Source: Methylobacterium indicum
Lineage (GTDB): Bacteria; Pseudomonadota; Alphaproteobacteria; Rhizobiales; Beijerinckiaceae
Assembly (NCBI RefSeq): GCF_001043895.1
Contig: NZ_JTHF01000189.1
Span: 1-34,316 of the forward strand
Direction: 5' to 3'
DNA: 34,316 bases
Below the pieces are notes generated by a model. It was not told the origin of the DNA. It worked only from the letters and a program-made list of their open reading frames with translations, and did not search any database. The position numbers and the translations under genes are program-made. Shown piece after piece: positions 13,509 through 22,665 of the stretch; positions within the stretch are counted from its first letter, which is position 1; every line of letters starts with the position of its first letter.

Positions 13509-15059
13509 ATGCTCAAGACGCTCATGGCCGGCACCGTGCTCTCCCTGGCGCTCGCCGGCGCGGCCTTCGCCCAGACCCCGAAGCCCGGCGGCACCGCCAA
13601 CGCGGTGATCCAGCCCGAGCCGCCCGGCCTGATGCTGGCGATGGTGCAGAACGGCCCGACCCAGATGGTGGCCGGCAACATCTACGAGGGCCTGCTGCGC
13701 TACGATTCCGCCCTCAAGCCCCTGCCCGGCCTCGCCGAGAGCTGGAGCATGGGCGACGACGGCAAGACCTACACCTTCAAGCTCGTCAAGAACGCCACCT
13801 GGCACGACGGCAAGCCGTTCACCGCCGACGACGTGATCTTCTCGGTCGAGCTCCTGCGCCAGACCCATGCCCGCGCCCGCGGCAACCTCGCGCGCGTCGC
13901 CAGCGTGACGGCGCCCGATCCGTACACGGTGGTGTTCACCCTGTCCGAGCCGTTCGGCCCGTTCCTCGGCATCTTCGAGGTCGGTTCGCTGCCGATGATC
14001 CCGAAGCACATCTATGCCGGGACCGACTACAAGACCAACCCGGCCAACAACACGCCGATCGGCACCGGCCCCTACACGTTCAAGGAGTGGAAGAAGGGCT
14101 CCTACATCCGGCTGGTGAAGAACCCGAACTACCACGTCGCCGGAAAGCCCTATCTCGACGAGATCTACTGGCACGTGATCCCCGACGCCGCCGCCCGCGC
14201 CGTGGCGTTCGAGACCGGCAAGGTCGACATCCTGCCCGGCGGCTCGGTCGAGAATTTCGACGTGCAGCGCCTCTCCGCGCTCAAGGGCGCCTGCTCGACG
14301 ACGAAGGGCTGGGAGTTCTTCAGCCCGATGTCCTGGCTCTGGCTCAACAACCGCAAGGGCCCGATGGCCAACAAGGCGTTCCGCCAAGCGGTGTCCTACG
14401 CGCTGGACCGCGACTTCGCCCGGGACGTGGTCTGGAACGGGCTCGGCAAGCCGGCCACCGGCCCGTTCGCCTCCACCGTGCGCTACCACGACCCGAAGGC
14501 GGCGAAGTATTCCTACGACCCCGCCAAGGCCAAGGCCCTGCTGAAGGAATCCGGCTACAAGGGCGAGACCGTGCGCCTGCTGCCGCTCCCCTACGGCGAG
14601 ACCTGGCAGCGCTGGGCCGAGGCCGTGAAGCAGAACCTCGAGGATGTCGGCATCAAGGTCGAGCTCGTCGCCACCGACGTCGCCGGCTGGAACCAGAAGA
14701 CCTCCGACTGGGATTACGACATCGCCTTCACGTATCTGTACCAGTACGGCGACCCGGCCTTGGGGGTCGGGCGCAACTACGTCACCTCGCAGATCGCCAA
14801 GGGCTCGCCGTTCAACAACGTCGAGGGCTATTCCAACCCGAGCGTCGACGAGGCCTTCGCGAAGGGCGCGGTGGCGGTCGGCGACGACCAGCGCCGGCCG
14901 ATCTACGACGCGGTGCAGAAGACGCTCGTCGAGGACGCGCCGAACGCCTGGCTCCTGGAGCTGCAATTCCCCACCATCACCCGCTGCAAGGTGCACGACC
15001 TCGTCACCACCGGCATCGGCGTCAATGACGGTTTTCGCGATGCCTGGATCGACCGCTGA
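13509..15059 (+). CDS. ABC transporter substrate-binding protein, peptide/nickel family 5
   Basis: This periplasmic receptor delivers a ligand to the permeases encoded just downstream. The 516 residues start with a signal peptide (MLKTLMAGTVLSLALAGAAFA, cleavage before QTPKPGG). The body matches family 5 extracellular solute-binding proteins: NIYEGLLRYDSALKPLPGLAESW, TWHDGKPFTADDVIFS, IGTGPYTFKEWKKG and FRQAVSYALDR. The family binds oligopeptides, dipeptides, nickel, opines and amine conjugates, so the ligand cannot be read from sequence. It is the first gene of the importer operon and lies 11 bases before the first permease. Confidence 0.95.
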   Translation: MLKTLMAGTVLSLALAGAAFAQTPKPGGTANAVIQPEPPGLMLAMVQNGPTQMVAGNIYEGLLRYDSALKPLPGLAESWSMGDDGKTYTFKLVKNATWHDGKPFTADDVIFSVELLRQTHARARGNLARVASVTAPDPYTVVFTLSEPFGPFLGIFEVGSLPMIPKHIYAGTDYKTNPANNTPIGTGPYTFKEWKKGSYIRLVKNPNYHVAGKPYLDEIYWHVIPDAAARAVAFETGKVDILPGGSVENFDVQRLSALKGACSTTKGWEFFSPMSWLWLNNRKGPMANKAFRQAVSYALDRDFARDVVWNGLGKPATGPFASTVRYHDPKAAKYSYDPAKAKALLKESGYKGETVRLLPLPYGETWQRWAEAVKQNLEDVGIKVELVATDVAGWNQKTSDWDYDIAFTYLYQYGDPALGVGRNYVTSQIAKGSPFNNVEGYSNPSVDEAFAKGAVAVGDDQRRPIYDAVQKTLVEDAPNAWLLELQFPTITRCKVHDLVTTGIGVNDGFRDAWIDR

Positions 15060-15070
15060 GGGCTGACAGC

Positions 15071-16039
15071 ATGGTGGGCTTCCTCGCGCAGCGGATCGTG
15101 AAGGGCATCGTGGTGCTCCTCGCCATCGTGGTCCTGAACTTCTTCCTGATCCGCCTCGCTCCCGGCGATCCGGCCCTGGTGATGGCCGGCGAGGCGGGGG
15201 CGGGCGACGAGGCCTTCATCGCCCAGCTGCGGGAAAAATTCGCCCTCGACCAGCCGCTGCCGCGCCAGCTCGCCGCCTATCTCGGCAGCATCGCCACGCT
15301 CGATCTCGGCTATTCGGTGCGCCAGCAGATGCCGGTGGCGACGCTGATCGGCGAGCGGCTGCCGGCGACCCTGCTGCTGACCGGCACCGCCTTCGCGGTC
15401 TCGCTGTCGCTCGGGGTGCTGCTGGGCTCGCTCGCCGCGCGGCGGGCCGGCACCCTGGCCGATACCGCGATCACCGGCCTCGCGCTCCTGTTCTATGCCA
15501 CGCCACTGTTCTGGGTGTCGCTGATGGCGATCATCCTGTTCTCGGTCCGGCTCGACTGGCTGCCGAGCTTCGGCTTCGAGACCGTGGGGGCGGGCTATAC
15601 CGGGCTCGCCCGCGCCCTCGACATCGCCCACCACCTCGTGCTGCCGGCGATGACGCTGGGGCTGTTCTTCATGGCGGTCTACGTGCGGATGACCCGCTCC
15701 TCGATGCTGGAGGTCTCGCGCCTCGACTTCGTCAAGACGGCGCGGGCCAAGGGCCTGACCGAGGGGGTGATCCAGCGCCGCCACATCCTGCGCAACGCCC
15801 TCCTGCCGGTGGTGACGCTGGCCGGCCTTCAGGCCGGGACGCTGGTCGGCGGCGCGGTGCTGACCGAGACGGTCTTCGCCTGGCCGGGGATCGGGCGGCT
15901 CATGTACGAGGCCCTGCTCCAGCGCGACTACAACCTGCTGCTGGGCGTCTTCGTGGTCTCCTCCGCGATGGTGCTGGTCTTCAACCTCGTCACCGACGTG
16001 GTCTACCGCGCGGTCGATCCCCGCATCGAGGTGGCGTGA
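15071..16039 (+). CDS. ABC transporter permease, DppB type
   Basis: The 322-residue inner-membrane protein has about six hydrophobic spans. The first is at residues 5-25, followed by the typical periplasmic loop LDQPLPRQLAAYLGS and LDLGYSVRQQMPV. The cytoplasmic coupling loop FVKTARAKGLTEGVIQRRHI, then LRNALLPVVT, is the EAA-type motif that contacts the ATPase. Together with the DppC-type partner it forms the channel of the importer. Its stop TGA overlaps the next gene's ATG (TGATG). Confidence 0.95.
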   Translation: MVGFLAQRIVKGIVVLLAIVVLNFFLIRLAPGDPALVMAGEAGAGDEAFIAQLREKFALDQPLPRQLAAYLGSIATLDLGYSVRQQMPVATLIGERLPATLLLTGTAFAVSLSLGVLLGSLAARRAGTLADTAITGLALLFYATPLFWVSLMAIILFSVRLDWLPSFGFETVGAGYTGLARALDIAHHLVLPAMTLGLFFMAVYVRMTRSSMLEVSRLDFVKTARAKGLTEGVIQRRHILRNALLPVVTLAGLQAGTLVGGAVLTETVFAWPGIGRLMYEALLQRDYNLLLGVFVVSSAMVLVFNLVTDVVYRAVDPRIEVA

Positions 16040-16920
16040 TGAGCGGCGCCCTTCCGTTGAGCGCCCCGGCGCCGGCCCGCCGCCGCCGCGGGCCCCTCGC
16101 CGCCTTCCTGCGCCATCCGGGCGCGGTGTTCGGGCTGGTGGTCCTGGTCCTCGTCGTCGCCGCGGCTCTGCTCGCGCCGGTGCTCTACCCGACCTCGCCC
16201 TGGCGCATGGTGCAGCGGCCCTTCGTGCCGCCCTTCACCCTGGAGCGGGTGCCGCTCGGCACCGACGCGCTCGGGCGCGACATCGCCGCCGGGCTGATGC
16301 ACGGGGCCGGGGTCTCGCTGATCGTCGGCCTCGTCTCGACGCTCGCCGCCCTCCTCATCGGGGTGCCGCTCGGGGCGCTCGCCGGCTATCTCGGCGGCCG
16401 GGTCGACGACGCGCTCATGCGCTTCACCGAGCTGTTCCAGACCGTGCCGAGCTTCGCGCTCGCCATCGTGCTGGTGGCGATCCTGCAGCCCTCGCTCTCC
16501 TCGATGATCCTCGCCATCGCGCTGGTCAGCTGGCCGCCGGTGACCCGGCTGGTGCGGGGCGAGGTGCTGAGCTTGCGCTCGCGCGAATACGTCCAGGCGG
16601 CGATCGTGACGGGACAGACCACCTTCACCATCCTGCGCCGGGAGGTTTTGCCCAACACCCTGTCGCCGATCGTGGTGCTGGCCTCGCTGATGGTCGCCAC
16701 CGCGATCCTGCTCGAATCGTCGCTGTCCTTCCTCGGGCTCGGCGATCCCAACCGGATGTCCTGGGGCTTCATGGTCGGGGCCGGCCGCACGGTGATCCGG
16801 CAGGCCTGGTGGATCACCGCCTTCCCGGGCGTGCTGATCCTCCTCACCGTGCTCGCCCTCAACCTGATCGGCGAGGGGCTGAACGACGCCCTCAACCCGC
16901 GCCTGTCCCGGGAGCGCTGA
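16039..16920 (+). CDS. ABC transporter permease, DppC type
   Basis: This 293-residue second permease has an N-terminal cytoplasmic arm, a first membrane span (about 32-52), the DppC landmark LGTDALGRDIAAGLMHGAG and the coupling loop YVQAAIVTGQTTFTILRREVLPN. ATG 16039 overlaps the previous stop; an in-frame GTG at 16036 is possible but less likely. One base separates its stop from the ATPase gene. Confidence 0.95.
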   Translation: MSGALPLSAPAPARRRRGPLAAFLRHPGAVFGLVVLVLVVAAALLAPVLYPTSPWRMVQRPFVPPFTLERVPLGTDALGRDIAAGLMHGAGVSLIVGLVSTLAALLIGVPLGALAGYLGGRVDDALMRFTELFQTVPSFALAIVLVAILQPSLSSMILAIALVSWPPVTRLVRGEVLSLRSREYVQAAIVTGQTTFTILRREVLPNTLSPIVVLASLMVATAILLESSLSFLGLGDPNRMSWGFMVGAGRTVIRQAWWITAFPGVLILLTVLALNLIGEGLNDALNPRLSRER

Positions 16921-16921
16921 G

Positions 16922-18541
16922 ATGGATGCCGACGTGACCCGCGCCGCCGTCTCGGTCCGCAATCTGAGCCTGGCCCTTCCCGAGGGCGGCGACCGGCCGA
17001 ATGCCGTCGACGGGGTTTCGTTCGACCTCGTGGCCGGCGAGATCCTCTGCCTCGTCGGCGAATCGGGCTCCGGCAAGTCGATGTGCGCCCACGCCCTGAT
17101 GGGCCTGCTGCCGAAGGCGGTCCGCCCGGTCTCCGGAGCGATCCGCCTCGGCGAGACCGACCTCTTGGGCCAGGACGAGGCGGGCTGGCGCGACACCCGC
17201 GGCCGGCGGATCGCGATGATCTTCCAGGAGCCGATGACGGCGTTGAACCCGCTGATGCGGATCGGCGACCAGATGGCCGAGATGTTCGAGGCCCACGGTC
17301 AGCTGACGCCGAAGGAGCGCCGCGCCCGCGCGGTGGCGCTCGCCGGCGAGGTCGGGCTGCCCAACCCCGAGCAGATCGTCCGCTCCTATCCCCACCAGCT
17401 TTCCGGCGGCCAGCGCCAGCGCGCGATGATCGCCATGGCGCTGGCCCTCGAACCCGCCGTGCTGGTGGCCGACGAGCCGACCACCGCCCTCGACGTGACC
17501 ACCCAGGCGCAGATCCTCAAGCTGATCCGCGACCTCCAGACCCGCCGCAACATGGCGGTCCTGTTCATCACCCACGATTTCGGCGTGGTGGCGGAGATCG
17601 CCGACCGGGTGCTGGTGCTCCGCCACGGCCGGGTGGTGGAGGAAGGACCGGCGAGCGCCGTGCTCGGCCGGCCGCAGGCGGCCTATACCCGCACGCTTCT
17701 CGCCGCCGTGCCGACCATGGACCCGCCGAGCCGCCCGCCCCTCTCCGGGCCGAAGGCGGTCGAGGTGACGGGGTTGCAGAAGACCTACGTTAACGGCGGC
17801 GGCCTGTTTCGCGCCAAGCGCCGCACGGCGGCGGCGCGGAACGTCGCCTTCGCGCTCCATCGCGGCGAGACCCTCGGCCTCGTCGGCGAATCGGGCTCGG
17901 GCAAATCCTCGGTCGCTCGCCTCGTCATGCGGCTGATCGAGCCCGATTCCGGCCGGGTGCGCCTCGGCGACACCGACCTGACGGGGTTGAAGGGCGAGGC
18001 CCTGCGCCAAGCCCGCAGCCGCATCCAGATGGTGTTCCAGGATCCCTTCGCCTCGCTCAACCCGCGCCGCAGCGTGGGCAAGATCATCGCCGACGGGCCG
18101 GTGGCGCACGGGGTGCCACTCAGGGAGGCGATGGAGCGGGCGCGCCGGCTTCTCTCGCTCGTCGGCCTCGACGAGAAGGCGCTGGAGCGGTTTCCCCACG
18201 AATTCTCCGGCGGCCAGCGCCAGCGCATCGGCATCGCCCGGGCGCTCGCGCTCGAACCCGAGGTGCTGGTCGCCGACGAGGCGGTCTCGGCCCTCGACGT
18301 CTCGGTCCAGGCCCAGGTTCTGGCGCTGCTGGAAGACCTGAAGGCGCGGCTCGGCCTGTCGATGCTCTTCATCACCCACGATCTGCGGGTGGCGGCCCAG
18401 ATCTGCGACCGGATCGCGGTGATGCGCCAGGGCGAGATCGTCGAGCTCAAGACCGCGAGCGCGCTGTTTGCCAATCCCGAGCATCCCTATACCCGCGCGC
18501 TCCTCGAGGCCGTGCCGGGCCGGGTGCGGCAGGCGGCCTGA
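16922..18541 (+). CDS. ABC transporter ATPase with two fused nucleotide-binding domains (DppD-DppF type)
   Basis: The 539-residue protein holds two complete ATPase modules, which are separate proteins in enteric Dpp/Opp systems. The first has Walker A GESGSGKS (46-53), signature LSGGQRQR and Walker [13 protein letters not shown]. The second has GESGSGKS (322-329), FSGGQRQR and [12 protein letters not shown], in which the usual Pro after DE is Ala. The family extension [11 protein letters not shown] closes the second module. It supplies energy for the two permeases upstream. Fused forms are common in alphaproteobacteria. Confidence 0.95.
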   Translation: MDADVTRAAVSVRNLSLALPEGGDRPNAVDGVSFDLVAGEILCLVGESGSGKSMCAHALMGLLPKAVRPVSGAIRLGETDLLGQDEAGWRDTRGRRIAMIFQEPMTALNPLMRIGDQMAEMFEAHGQLTPKERRARAVALAGEVGLPNPEQIVRSYPHQLSGGQRQRAMIAMALALEPAVLVADEPTTALDVTTQAQILKLIRDLQTRRNMAVLFITHDFGVVAEIADRVLVLRHGRVVEEGPASAVLGRPQAAYTRTLLAAVPTMDPPSRPPLSGPKAVEVTGLQKTYVNGGGLFRAKRRTAAARNVAFALHRGETLGLVGESGSGKSSVARLVMRLIEPDSGRVRLGDTDLTGLKGEALRQARSRIQMVFQDPFASLNPRRSVGKIIADGPVAHGVPLREAMERARRLLSLVGLDEKALERFPHEFSGGQRQRIGIARALALEPEVLVADEAVSALDVSVQAQVLALLEDLKARLGLSMLFITHDLRVAAQICDRIAVMRQGEIVELKTASALFANPEHPYTRALLEAVPGRVRQAA

Positions 18542-18547
18542 CGCGCG

Positions 18548-19489
18548 ATGGACCGTCTTCCCTGCGTGCTCTTGAGCACCACCACCGACCTGCGCGGGCT
18601 GTTCGGCACGGCGCTCGCCGAGATTGCCGACCACGTCGAGATCCTGGACGATCCGGCACCGAACCCCGAGCGGGTGCGCCTGGCGCTGGCCTGGCGTCCG
18701 CCGGCCGACGCGATGGCGCGCTATCCCAACCTCGCGGCCCTCTGCTCGATCGCCGCGGGGGTCGACAACCTGCTCGCCTGCCCCGGTCGCCCGCCCGACC
18801 TGCCGGTGGTGCGGGTGGTCGATCCCGACCAGGCGCGGGCGATGTCGGGCTTCGTGCTCTGGCACGTCATCGGCCACCAGCGCCGCTTTTCCACTTATGC
18901 CGAGAACCAGCGCGACCGGCTCTGGCGCCGGCTCTATCCGCGGGACGCGAGCGCGGTGCCGGTCGGGATCCTGGGCTACGGCAAGATCGGCCGGCGGGTC
19001 GCCAGCGATCTGGCCGCCCTCGGCTTCCCGGTCCGGGCCTGGAGCCGCGGCCCTCAAGACTCGGAGCCCGGCATCACCCACCATCACGGGCCGGACGGGC
19101 TCGCGGCGATGCTCAGGCAGAGCGAGGTGCTGGTGAACCTGCTGCCCCTGACGCCGGAGACCCGCTTCCTCCTCGACGCCGCGCTCTTCTCGTCCTTGCG
19201 CCCCGGCGGCCTCCTGGTCCAGGTCGGCCGCGGCGAGCATCTGGTCGAGGCCGATCTGCTGGCGGCGCTCGAATCCGGCCGGCTCGCGGGGGCCGCCCTC
19301 GACGTCTTCGCCACCGAGCCGCTGCCCGCCGCCCATCCGTTCTGGGACCACCCGGCGATCCGCATCACCCCGCACGAGGCCTGCGAGGCGAGCCCGCAGG
19401 CCGTCGCCCGCACCCTGCTCGCGGCGGCCCAGGCCGTGCGCGAGGGCCGGGTGCCGCCGGACACGGTGGATCCAGCGCGGGGCTATTGA
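18548..19489 (+). CDS. D-2-hydroxyacid dehydrogenase, glyoxylate/hydroxypyruvate reductase A-like
   Basis: This cytosolic NAD(P)H-dependent reductase has 313 residues. The Rossmann motif GYGKIG is at 143-148. Catalytic residues of the family are visible as Arg228 (in QVGRGE), Glu257 (in FATEPLP) and His276 (in ITPHEACEASP). The order and the end of the protein resemble GhrA, which reduces glyoxylate and hydroxypyruvate. The gene starts 6 bases after the ATPase stop and is part of the importer operon, so it likely acts on a 2-oxo or 2-hydroxyacid released from the imported compound. The exact substrate is not known. Confidence 0.9.
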   Translation: MDRLPCVLLSTTTDLRGLFGTALAEIADHVEILDDPAPNPERVRLALAWRPPADAMARYPNLAALCSIAAGVDNLLACPGRPPDLPVVRVVDPDQARAMSGFVLWHVIGHQRRFSTYAENQRDRLWRRLYPRDASAVPVGILGYGKIGRRVASDLAALGFPVRAWSRGPQDSEPGITHHHGPDGLAAMLRQSEVLVNLLPLTPETRFLLDAALFSSLRPGGLLVQVGRGEHLVEADLLAALESGRLAGAALDVFATEPLPAAHPFWDHPAIRITPHEACEASPQAVARTLLAAAQAVREGRVPPDTVDPARGY

Positions 19490-19613
19490 TACCAACGGTC
19501 GTTGAAAACGACCTTTGGTTCCGTTCTCGAATTTTCGCCAAACCTCTGGCTTGGTGTCGAAAATTCGAGATGGTTCAACGGCCCGATGCGTCAGCATCTT
19601 GGGCCGTTGGTAT
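19489..19613. repeat. 125-bp palindromic element with nested stems
   Basis: The ends ATACCAACGG (19489-19498) and CCGTTGGTAT (19604-19613) are perfect complements. Inside are GGTCGTT/AACGACC (19497-19503, 19507-19513), CTCGAATTTTCG/CGAAAATTCGAG (19526-19537, 19558-19569) and GATGC/GCATC near the right end. The left end overlaps the stop codon of the dehydrogenase gene, so the element may also terminate the importer operon. No protein is encoded. The rest of the gap to 19873 holds only a small hairpin. Confidence 0.88.
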
Positions 19614-19734
19614 GACGGCCCTGGCGAGCCGCGACGCCCGGCGGATTGCGACGCCGCTTCCGTTGCGGTAGTATTGACGCGTGGACCGGGATTGGACCCG
19701 GCCGGAGGGCGAGCCATGGAATCCATCCATGCCC

Positions 19735-19754
19735 GCCCCGTCCTCTGACGGGGC
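19735..19754. other. Short perfect hairpin upstream of rtcB2
   Basis: GCCCCGTC (19735-19742) and GACGGGGC (19747-19754) form an 8-bp stem with a 4-base CTCT loop, about 120 bases before the ligase start. No T run follows, so it would be part of the leader RNA if transcription starts upstream. Its role is unknown. Confidence 0.4.
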
Positions 19755-19873
19755 AACGACGCGAGGATCCCCGCATGGGCGGCGGACCGGCGTTCTGACG
19801 CAGCGAGGTGGTTCGTCCGCTCGCTGAGGCTCGTCTTCGGCTGCCTTGCGCAGCCCCGGAATCCACATTCTTC

Positions 19874-21091
19874 ATGGGCAATCCCATCATCGCCACGCGC
19901 GCCCCCGGCGTTCGCGTGGTCGCCTCCGCCTCGACCTGGATCGAGGGCGAGGCCCTGCGCCAGCTCGACGAGACCGGCGCGCTTCCCGGCATGCGCGAGA
20001 CCGTCGGCATGCCAGACCTCCATCCCGGCAAGAACGGCCCGGTCGGAGCGGCCTTCCTGTCGGAGGGACTGATCCGGCCGACGCTCGTCGGCTCCGATAT
20101 CGGCTGCGGCATGGCCCTGTGGCAGACCGACCTCGCGGCGCGCCGGGCCGATCCGCACCGGATCGCCGCCCGGCTCGACGGGCTCGACGCGCCGTGGGAC
20201 GGCGACACCGCCGGCTGGCTCGCCGAGCGCGGCGTCGCGCCCACGGCCTATGACGCCTCCCTCGGCACGGTCGGGCACGGCAACCACTTCCTCGAGGTGC
20301 AGGCGGTCGCCGAGATCCGCGATGCCGAGGCCGCCACCCGGATCGGGCTCGATCCCACCCGCCTCGCCCTGCTGGTCCATACCGGCAGCCGGGGCTTCGG
20401 CGAGTCGATCCTGCGGTCCCACACCGAGCGGCACGGGGCTTCGCCCCTGCGGGCCGACACGCCGGAGGGCGACACCTATCTGGCAGACCACGACGCGGCC
20501 GTGGCCTGGGCCCGCGCCAACCGCGACCTCGTCGCCCACCGGGCGCTGACGGCGCTCGGGGCCGAGGGGCGCTGCCTCCTCGACCTGTGCCACAATGGCG
20601 TCTCGCCGGTGGAGGTCGGCGGCTGCCGCTGCCACCTCCACCGCAAGGGCGCGGCCCCGGCCGATCGCGGGCCGGTGGTCGTGCCGGGGTCCCGGGGCGA
20701 CGTCAGCGTCCTCGTCGCCCCGGTCCCGGACCGGGCCGACGCGCTGTGGTCGCTCGCCCACGGCGCCGGGCGCAAGCTCGGGCGGCACGAGGCGAAGGCC
20801 AAGCTCAAGGGCCGCCTGCGCCGCGAGGATCTCGCCCGCAACCCCTATGGCGGCGTCGTGGTCTGCGGCGACGAACGCCTGCTCTGGGAGGAGGCGGCGC
20901 CGGCCTACAAGCCGGCCGCGTCCGTCGTCGGCGACCTGGAGGCCGCCGGGCTGGTGCGGACCCTCGCGGTGCTGCACCCGCTCGTCACCTTCAAATGCTC
21001 GCTCGACCCCGACGGCCCGGCCCGGGCCGACAAGCAGGCCCGCCTGCGCAAGCGCCGTAGCGCCCGCGCGGCCAAACACCGGGAGCGCTGA
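19874..21091 (+). CDS. rtcB2: RtcB-family RNA ligase paired with release factor H (RtcB2)
   Basis: RtcB ligases join RNA ends bearing 2',3'-cyclic phosphate or 3'-phosphate to 5'-OH using GTP and Mn2+. In this 405-residue protein the metal and nucleotide residues are visible: D75 and C78 in GSDIGCGM, H138 in GHGNHFLE, H169 in VHTGSRG, CHNG at 239-242, HRKGAA, VPGSRGD and AHGAGRKL, whose H296 matches the His that takes up GMP. It differs from house-keeping RtcB (GHGNHF instead of GGGNHF; about 405 residues), as expected for the branch linked to prfH. ATG 19874 lacks a clear ribosome site, and GTG 19808 is an alternative. One base separates it from prfH. Confidence 0.92.
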   Translation: MGNPIIATRAPGVRVVASASTWIEGEALRQLDETGALPGMRETVGMPDLHPGKNGPVGAAFLSEGLIRPTLVGSDIGCGMALWQTDLAARRADPHRIAARLDGLDAPWDGDTAGWLAERGVAPTAYDASLGTVGHGNHFLEVQAVAEIRDAEAATRIGLDPTRLALLVHTGSRGFGESILRSHTERHGASPLRADTPEGDTYLADHDAAVAWARANRDLVAHRALTALGAEGRCLLDLCHNGVSPVEVGGCRCHLHRKGAAPADRGPVVVPGSRGDVSVLVAPVPDRADALWSLAHGAGRKLGRHEAKAKLKGRLRREDLARNPYGGVVVCGDERLLWEEAAPAYKPAASVVGDLEAAGLVRTLAVLHPLVTFKCSLDPDGPARADKQARLRKRRSARAAKHRER

Positions 21092-21092
21092 G

Positions 21093-21770
21093 ATGGTCCT
21101 GCTGCAACTCAGCGCCGGCCGCGGGCCCGGCGAATGCCGGCTGGCGGTCGCGGGCCTGTGCGACGTGCTGGTGCGGGAGGCCGGGGAAGCCGGCCTCGCC
21201 GCCACCGTGCTGGAGACGGTACCGGGAAAACCCGGCCTGCTCTCCGCCCTCGTCCGCCTCGACGGCGAGGACGGCGAGTCCCTGGACACCTGGGCCCGGT
21301 CCTGGGAAGGCACCGTCCGGTGGACCTGCCCGAGCCCGCTCCGACCGGGACACGGGCGCAAGAACTGGTTCGTCTCCGTCGCCCGGGTGGTGCCGCCCCG
21401 GATCGAGGATCTCGGCATCCGGGAATCCGACCTGCGCTGGGAGACGTTCCGCGCCTCCGGCGCCGGCGGCCAGCACGTCAACACGACGGACAGCGCCGTG
21501 CGGCTGCGCCACGGTCCGAGCGGCCTCACGGTCACCTGCGACACCGAGCGCAGCCAGCACCGCAACCGCGCCCTGGCCCTCACCCGGCTCGGCCTCGCGC
21601 TCCGGGCCCGGGCGGAGGCCCGGGCGCAGGCCGGCGCGCAGGAGCGCTGGGCCCTGACCGTCACGGTCGCGGATCGCGGCGGCAGCGCGGTCCGCGCCTA
21701 TGCGGGGCCGGATTTCAGACGGGAGCGTCGAGCGGTGCCCCGTCAGATCTACCCCATTACGCATCGTTAA
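21093..21770 (+). CDS. prfH: Peptide chain release factor homologue H (PrfH)
   Basis: The 225-residue protein contains a class I release-factor catalytic domain: SGAGGQHVN with the GGQ loop at 125-127, then [15 protein letters not shown] and [12 protein letters not shown]. The GGQ loop triggers hydrolysis of peptidyl-tRNA. It lacks the full stop-codon reading part of RF1/RF2, and its N-terminal 110 residues are a different, shorter domain, as in PrfH. In Escherichia coli, PrfH is reported to act on ribosomes whose 16S rRNA decoding site is cut, with a partner RtcB ligase resealing the RNA. The upstream rtcB2 gene ends one base before this start, so the two are surely co-expressed. Confidence 0.93.
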   Translation: MVLLQLSAGRGPGECRLAVAGLCDVLVREAGEAGLAATVLETVPGKPGLLSALVRLDGEDGESLDTWARSWEGTVRWTCPSPLRPGHGRKNWFVSVARVVPPRIEDLGIRESDLRWETFRASGAGGQHVNTTDSAVRLRHGPSGLTVTCDTERSQHRNRALALTRLGLALRARAEARAQAGAQERWALTVTVADRGGSAVRAYAGPDFRRERRAVPRQIYPITHR

Positions 21771-21897
21771 CCATTCGGCGTGCAGGATCGCTGTGGCCGA
21801 GTTGACACGTCGCAGCGATTATCTCCGGCGGGTGGCTTCGTTTCGTCGTGTTGCGGGGATAAGCTCCGCCTCGGCTCACGGCCAAAGGGGGATGGGC

Positions 21898-22131
21898 ATG
21901 TTCGGGACTGTGACGGCCTTCCTGGCGATCCTGATGGTTCTCGCCCTGCGCAACCTCGCCAAGGCGGCCTTGATGCCGGTTTACGCGGTGCGCGACATCC
22001 ACCGCGGCCGCTACGTCCGCGGGCTGGTGCTGCTCTCCTGCTCGGGCCTCGCCGCCTGGTCGATCTGGACCATGACCCACACGACGCGGAATGCGGCCGC
22101 CCCGGTGGCGGCGGTGATGTATACCGGCTGA
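21898..22131 (+). CDS. Small membrane protein of unknown function
   Basis: The 77-residue product has a first hydrophobic span at the N-terminus (VTAFLAILMVLALRNLAKAALM), a basic loop (RDIHRGRYVRG) and a second span (LVLLSCSGLAAWSIWTM). ATG 21898 lies at proper distance from AAAGGGGG; the ATG at 21892 is too close to that site. It follows prfH by about 130 bases. No family is recognised and no functional link is claimed. Confidence 0.65.
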   Translation: MFGTVTAFLAILMVLALRNLAKAALMPVYAVRDIHRGRYVRGLVLLSCSGLAAWSIWTMTHTTRNAAAPVAAVMYTG

Positions 22132-22388
22132 CCGCCGGGCCGCTCCCCGCGACGCAATCCGCTCTGCGGCATCGGCGCCATGCGCTTCGCGCTGGCGCTT
22201 TCCGTCGTTCGGGCCCATATCCTGGCTGGCGCTCCGCACCGGCCGGTCCTGCCGGCGGGCCCCTCCGATCGGGCGCACAGGACCCCCATCGTCTGATCGA
22301 CCCTCCCCCCGCGGTGCGGGCCCGGTACGGCGCGGCAACCAGCCGCGCCTTTCGCCGTGCGCCTTGCCGCCAAGAAGAGACCACCACC

Positions 22389-22622
22389 ATGCTGCGTTCG
22401 AAGCAGAAGCCGAAGGTGCAGGATACCGGCTACGTCCTGTTCGACGTCTTTTACGAGGACGGCTCGCGCCGCTCCAACCGCCGGGTGCCCCGGACCGCCA
22501 CCCTCGAGATGGATGCCGATGCCGCGATCCGTCAGGTGATCGAGGAGCAGGATCGCGACATCGCCGAGAAGTCCGGCCGTCCGCCGCTCGCCATCACCAA
22601 GATCCTGCGTTCGGACGGCTGA
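22389..22622 (+). CDS. 77-residue protein of unknown function
   Basis: The product MLRSKQKPKVQDTGYVLFDV continues with a charged beta/alpha pattern (YEDGSRRSNRRVP, ADAAIRQVIEEQDRDIAEKSGRPPLAI). It has the look of a real small soluble protein with a long helix. An AAGAAGAGA site precedes ATG 22389. A longer in-frame extension upstream is Arg/Pro-rich and not credible. The gap upstream (22132-22388) shows no gene. Confidence 0.65.
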   Translation: MLRSKQKPKVQDTGYVLFDVFYEDGSRRSNRRVPRTATLEMDADAAIRQVIEEQDRDIAEKSGRPPLAITKILRSDG

Positions 22623-22635
22623 GCCGGATCTCGGT

Positions 22636-22659
22636 GCCGGCAGCCCATTGGCTGCCGGC
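22636..22659. terminator. Hairpin between convergent small genes
   Basis: A perfect 10-bp stem GCCGGCAGCC/GGCTGCCGGC with a CATT loop lies 14 bases after one gene and 7 bases before the other gene's stop, so it could serve both. There is no T run on either side. Confidence 0.55.
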
Positions 22660-22665
22660 CCGTCG

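Noticed and set aside
16892..21664. A 1590-codon open frame on the minus strand
   Set aside because: It is antisense to the ATPase, dehydrogenase, rtcB2 and prfH genes. Long antisense frames arise by chance in high-GC DNA, and its product is Arg/Gly/Pro/Ala-rich without domains.
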